Positions 62,564 to 64,000 of a stretch of DNA of 64,000 nucleotides are shown piece after piece (the first letter of the stretch is position 1; each line of letters starts with the position of its first letter). The position numbers and the translations under genes were made by a program. The notes under the pieces were generated by a model. That model did not search any database and was not told the DNA's origin. It worked only from the letters and a program-made list of their open reading frames with translations. The DNA comes from Ichthyophthirius multifiliis. Lineage: Eukaryota; Ciliophora; Oligohymenophorea; Hymenostomatida. Location: assembly GCF_000220395.1 (NCBI RefSeq), contig NW_004085973.1:1-64000 (forward strand), in the 5' to 3' direction.

Positions 62564-64000
62564 ATGTAATCTGAAAAATAATGTATAAACCAAACTATAA
62601 GAGAAATAAATTATACAGAAAAATCATAGATATATGTTACAGTTAGGATAAGACCCTTAAACGAACAAGAAACACAAGATAATGAAATTCAATGTATAAA
62701 TGTGGAACCATAATATCCAAATACAATATATTTACATTAATCAATGAATTCTAAACTATTTACTTTTGATTATATAGCAAACGAATATACAAACTAATAA
62801 GAATTATTTACAAAAGTTGCCCTTCCTTCAGCTGATAATTATTTTTAAGGTTTTTTTTTTTATTAAAAATAAATAAAATAAAATTATTTTATTAGGTTAT
62901 AATACTTGCATTTTGGCATATGGATAAACAGGTGCAGGAAAAACATATTCAATAACAGGACCATAAAAAATTATAGATAATATTTAAGAAAATGAACACA
63001 GAGGCATACTACCAAGGGTACTTGATTATTTATTTTAGTACATACAAAACTAATTAAATAATGAAGAAAATACTGATTATCTAGTAAAGTGTAGTTACAT
63101 AGAAATATATAATGAGCATATAATTGACTTACTAAATATTTAAGAGAAAAACCTTTAAATAAGAGAAGATATAAAAAAAGTTAGAAAAAATAAAAAATTA
63201 TTACATTTATAAAAAATATAAAAATAAAGGGTGTTTACATAGATGGATTAACTGAAATATAAACTTTGAATAGATACACAGCAATAAACATATTAAAAAC
63301 AGGAACTAAAAACCGTCATGTTGCTTTTACATAAATGAATAGGGAATCTTCTCGTTCTCATTCAGTATTTTGTATTCATTTGTAGCAAACAGTATATATT
63401 ATTATTTAGAAAAAAAAAAAAACAAAAATTAATTATAAAAATAAAAGCAACATTAAAAAAGTGGAGAATACAAAAAATATAGTAGATTTAGTTTTGTAGA
63501 TTTAGCAGGAAGTGAACGAACAAAACAATTAAATGCGCAAAACATTGAAAGGATAAAAGAAGGTTGTAACATAAATAAATCATTAAGTATTTTAGGAAAT
63601 GTAATTAATTCTTTAGTAGAATAAGAAAGTGGTAAAAATAGACATATTCATTATCGAGATTCAAAATTAACCTTCTTATTAAAAGATTCTTTAGGAGGAA
63701 ATTCCAAAACAAAATTAATTGCAAATATTTCGCCTTGTCAATAGGCTTTTTAGGAAACTTTGTCAACATTAAAGTTCGCTTAAAGGGTTAAATTGATAAA
63801 AAACAAAGTCACAATTAACTAGGATAGTATTAAGAATATAGAATTTATGAATTAGGAATTAATGAAGTTGAAAATTGAGAATATAAAGTTTAGAGAAACG
63901 ATATAAAAAAATGAAATATATAACATAAATTAGGAACTAAATAATAATAATATTATTATTGATGATAATATTTTAAAAGTTTACTAAGAAATTAATAAGA
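62564..64000 (+). CDS. Kinesin motor protein, kinesin-12-like (runs off the window)
   Basis: ATP-driven microtubule motor. The ATG at 62564 starts a short N-terminus, then the motor: [15 protein letters not shown]-loop [17 protein letters not shown], switch [12 protein letters not shown], switch [11 protein letters not shown] and the microtubule-binding [13 protein letters not shown]...[17 protein letters not shown]. The neck region [16 protein letters not shown] followed by a coiled coil ([15 protein letters not shown]) is characteristic of kinesin-12 (KIF15/PAKRP1). Introns are 62850-62895, 63180-63229 and 63392-63447. The coding sequence is still open at the right edge, so stalk and tail are missing. 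Kinesin-12 members act in spindles or phragmoplasts; in a ciliate the role could be nuclear division or cortex. Confidence 0.92.

Noticed and set aside
1-64000. CRISPR array, prokaryotic operons, ribosome binding sites or phage
   Set aside because: Spliceosomal introns, ciliate code and eukaryotic gene families show a eukaryotic nuclear genome. No regularly spaced repeats with unique spacers were seen.

Overview
The window is very AT-rich and reads as macronuclear-type DNA of an oligohymenophorean ciliate, Ichthyophthirius- or Tetrahymena-like. I judge this from the sequence and did not test it by any search. TAA and TAG lie in frame throughout genes with clear homologues (dynein, casein kinase 1, sphingomyelinase, kinesin), where they read as Gln. 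TGA is the only stop, so a standard-code scan shatters every gene. Introns are short (about 44-73 nt), AT-rich and GT...AG. Spacers are often above 85% AT and hold microsatellites. No tRNA, rRNA, telomere repeat or CRISPR array was seen.

Layout. 1-9.3 kb: an unidentified + strand locus (907-3290), a minus-strand coiled-coil protein with an Asn/Gln-rich tail (4473-6332), and a minus-strand TBC Rab-GAP (7878-9315). 10.0-22.9 kb: one giant + strand gene with an RCC1-like N-terminus and thousands of Gln/Asn/Glu/Lys-rich residues, including a recently duplicated coiled-coil module. 23.0-24.7 kb: a GUP1-type MBOAT acyltransferase (minus). 26.7-30.4 kb: a C2H2-type zinc-finger protein and a membrane-anchored M14 carboxypeptidase (+). 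30.9-43.6 kb: a complete axonemal dynein heavy chain with N-terminal kelch and IPT/filamin-like domains, outer-arm alpha-like (+). 44.0-48.7 kb: a MORN-repeat gene, apparently broken, and a casein kinase 1 (both minus). 49.8-52.5 kb: a pseudokinase with a UIM-like motif and an ankyrin-repeat protein (+). 54.7-57.6 kb: four compact minus-strand genes, namely an unknown coiled-coil protein, a 66-residue BBIP10/BBS18 homologue, another coiled-coil protein, and an endonuclease/exonuclease/phosphatase enzyme. 59.0 kb: a decayed Tc1/mariner-type transposase fragment. 59.8-61.7 kb: a secreted acid sphingomyelinase-like phosphodiesterase (+). 62.6 kb to the right edge: a kinesin-12-like motor, truncated by the window (+).

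Several genes serve cilia or microtubules (dynein heavy chain, BBSome subunit, kinesin), as expected for a ciliate. Neighbouring genes need not be co-regulated.

Two things cut across genes. First, at least 14 reading-frame breaks occur in otherwise well-supported genes. All lie at A-runs of the coding strand (one at a T-run), and every one is cured by a single extra base. This is either systematic homopolymer under-calling or genuine -1 slippage; one site is a canonical A AAA AAG heptamer. Second, the MORN gene carries in-frame TGA codons, at least one of them where the motif expects Trp.
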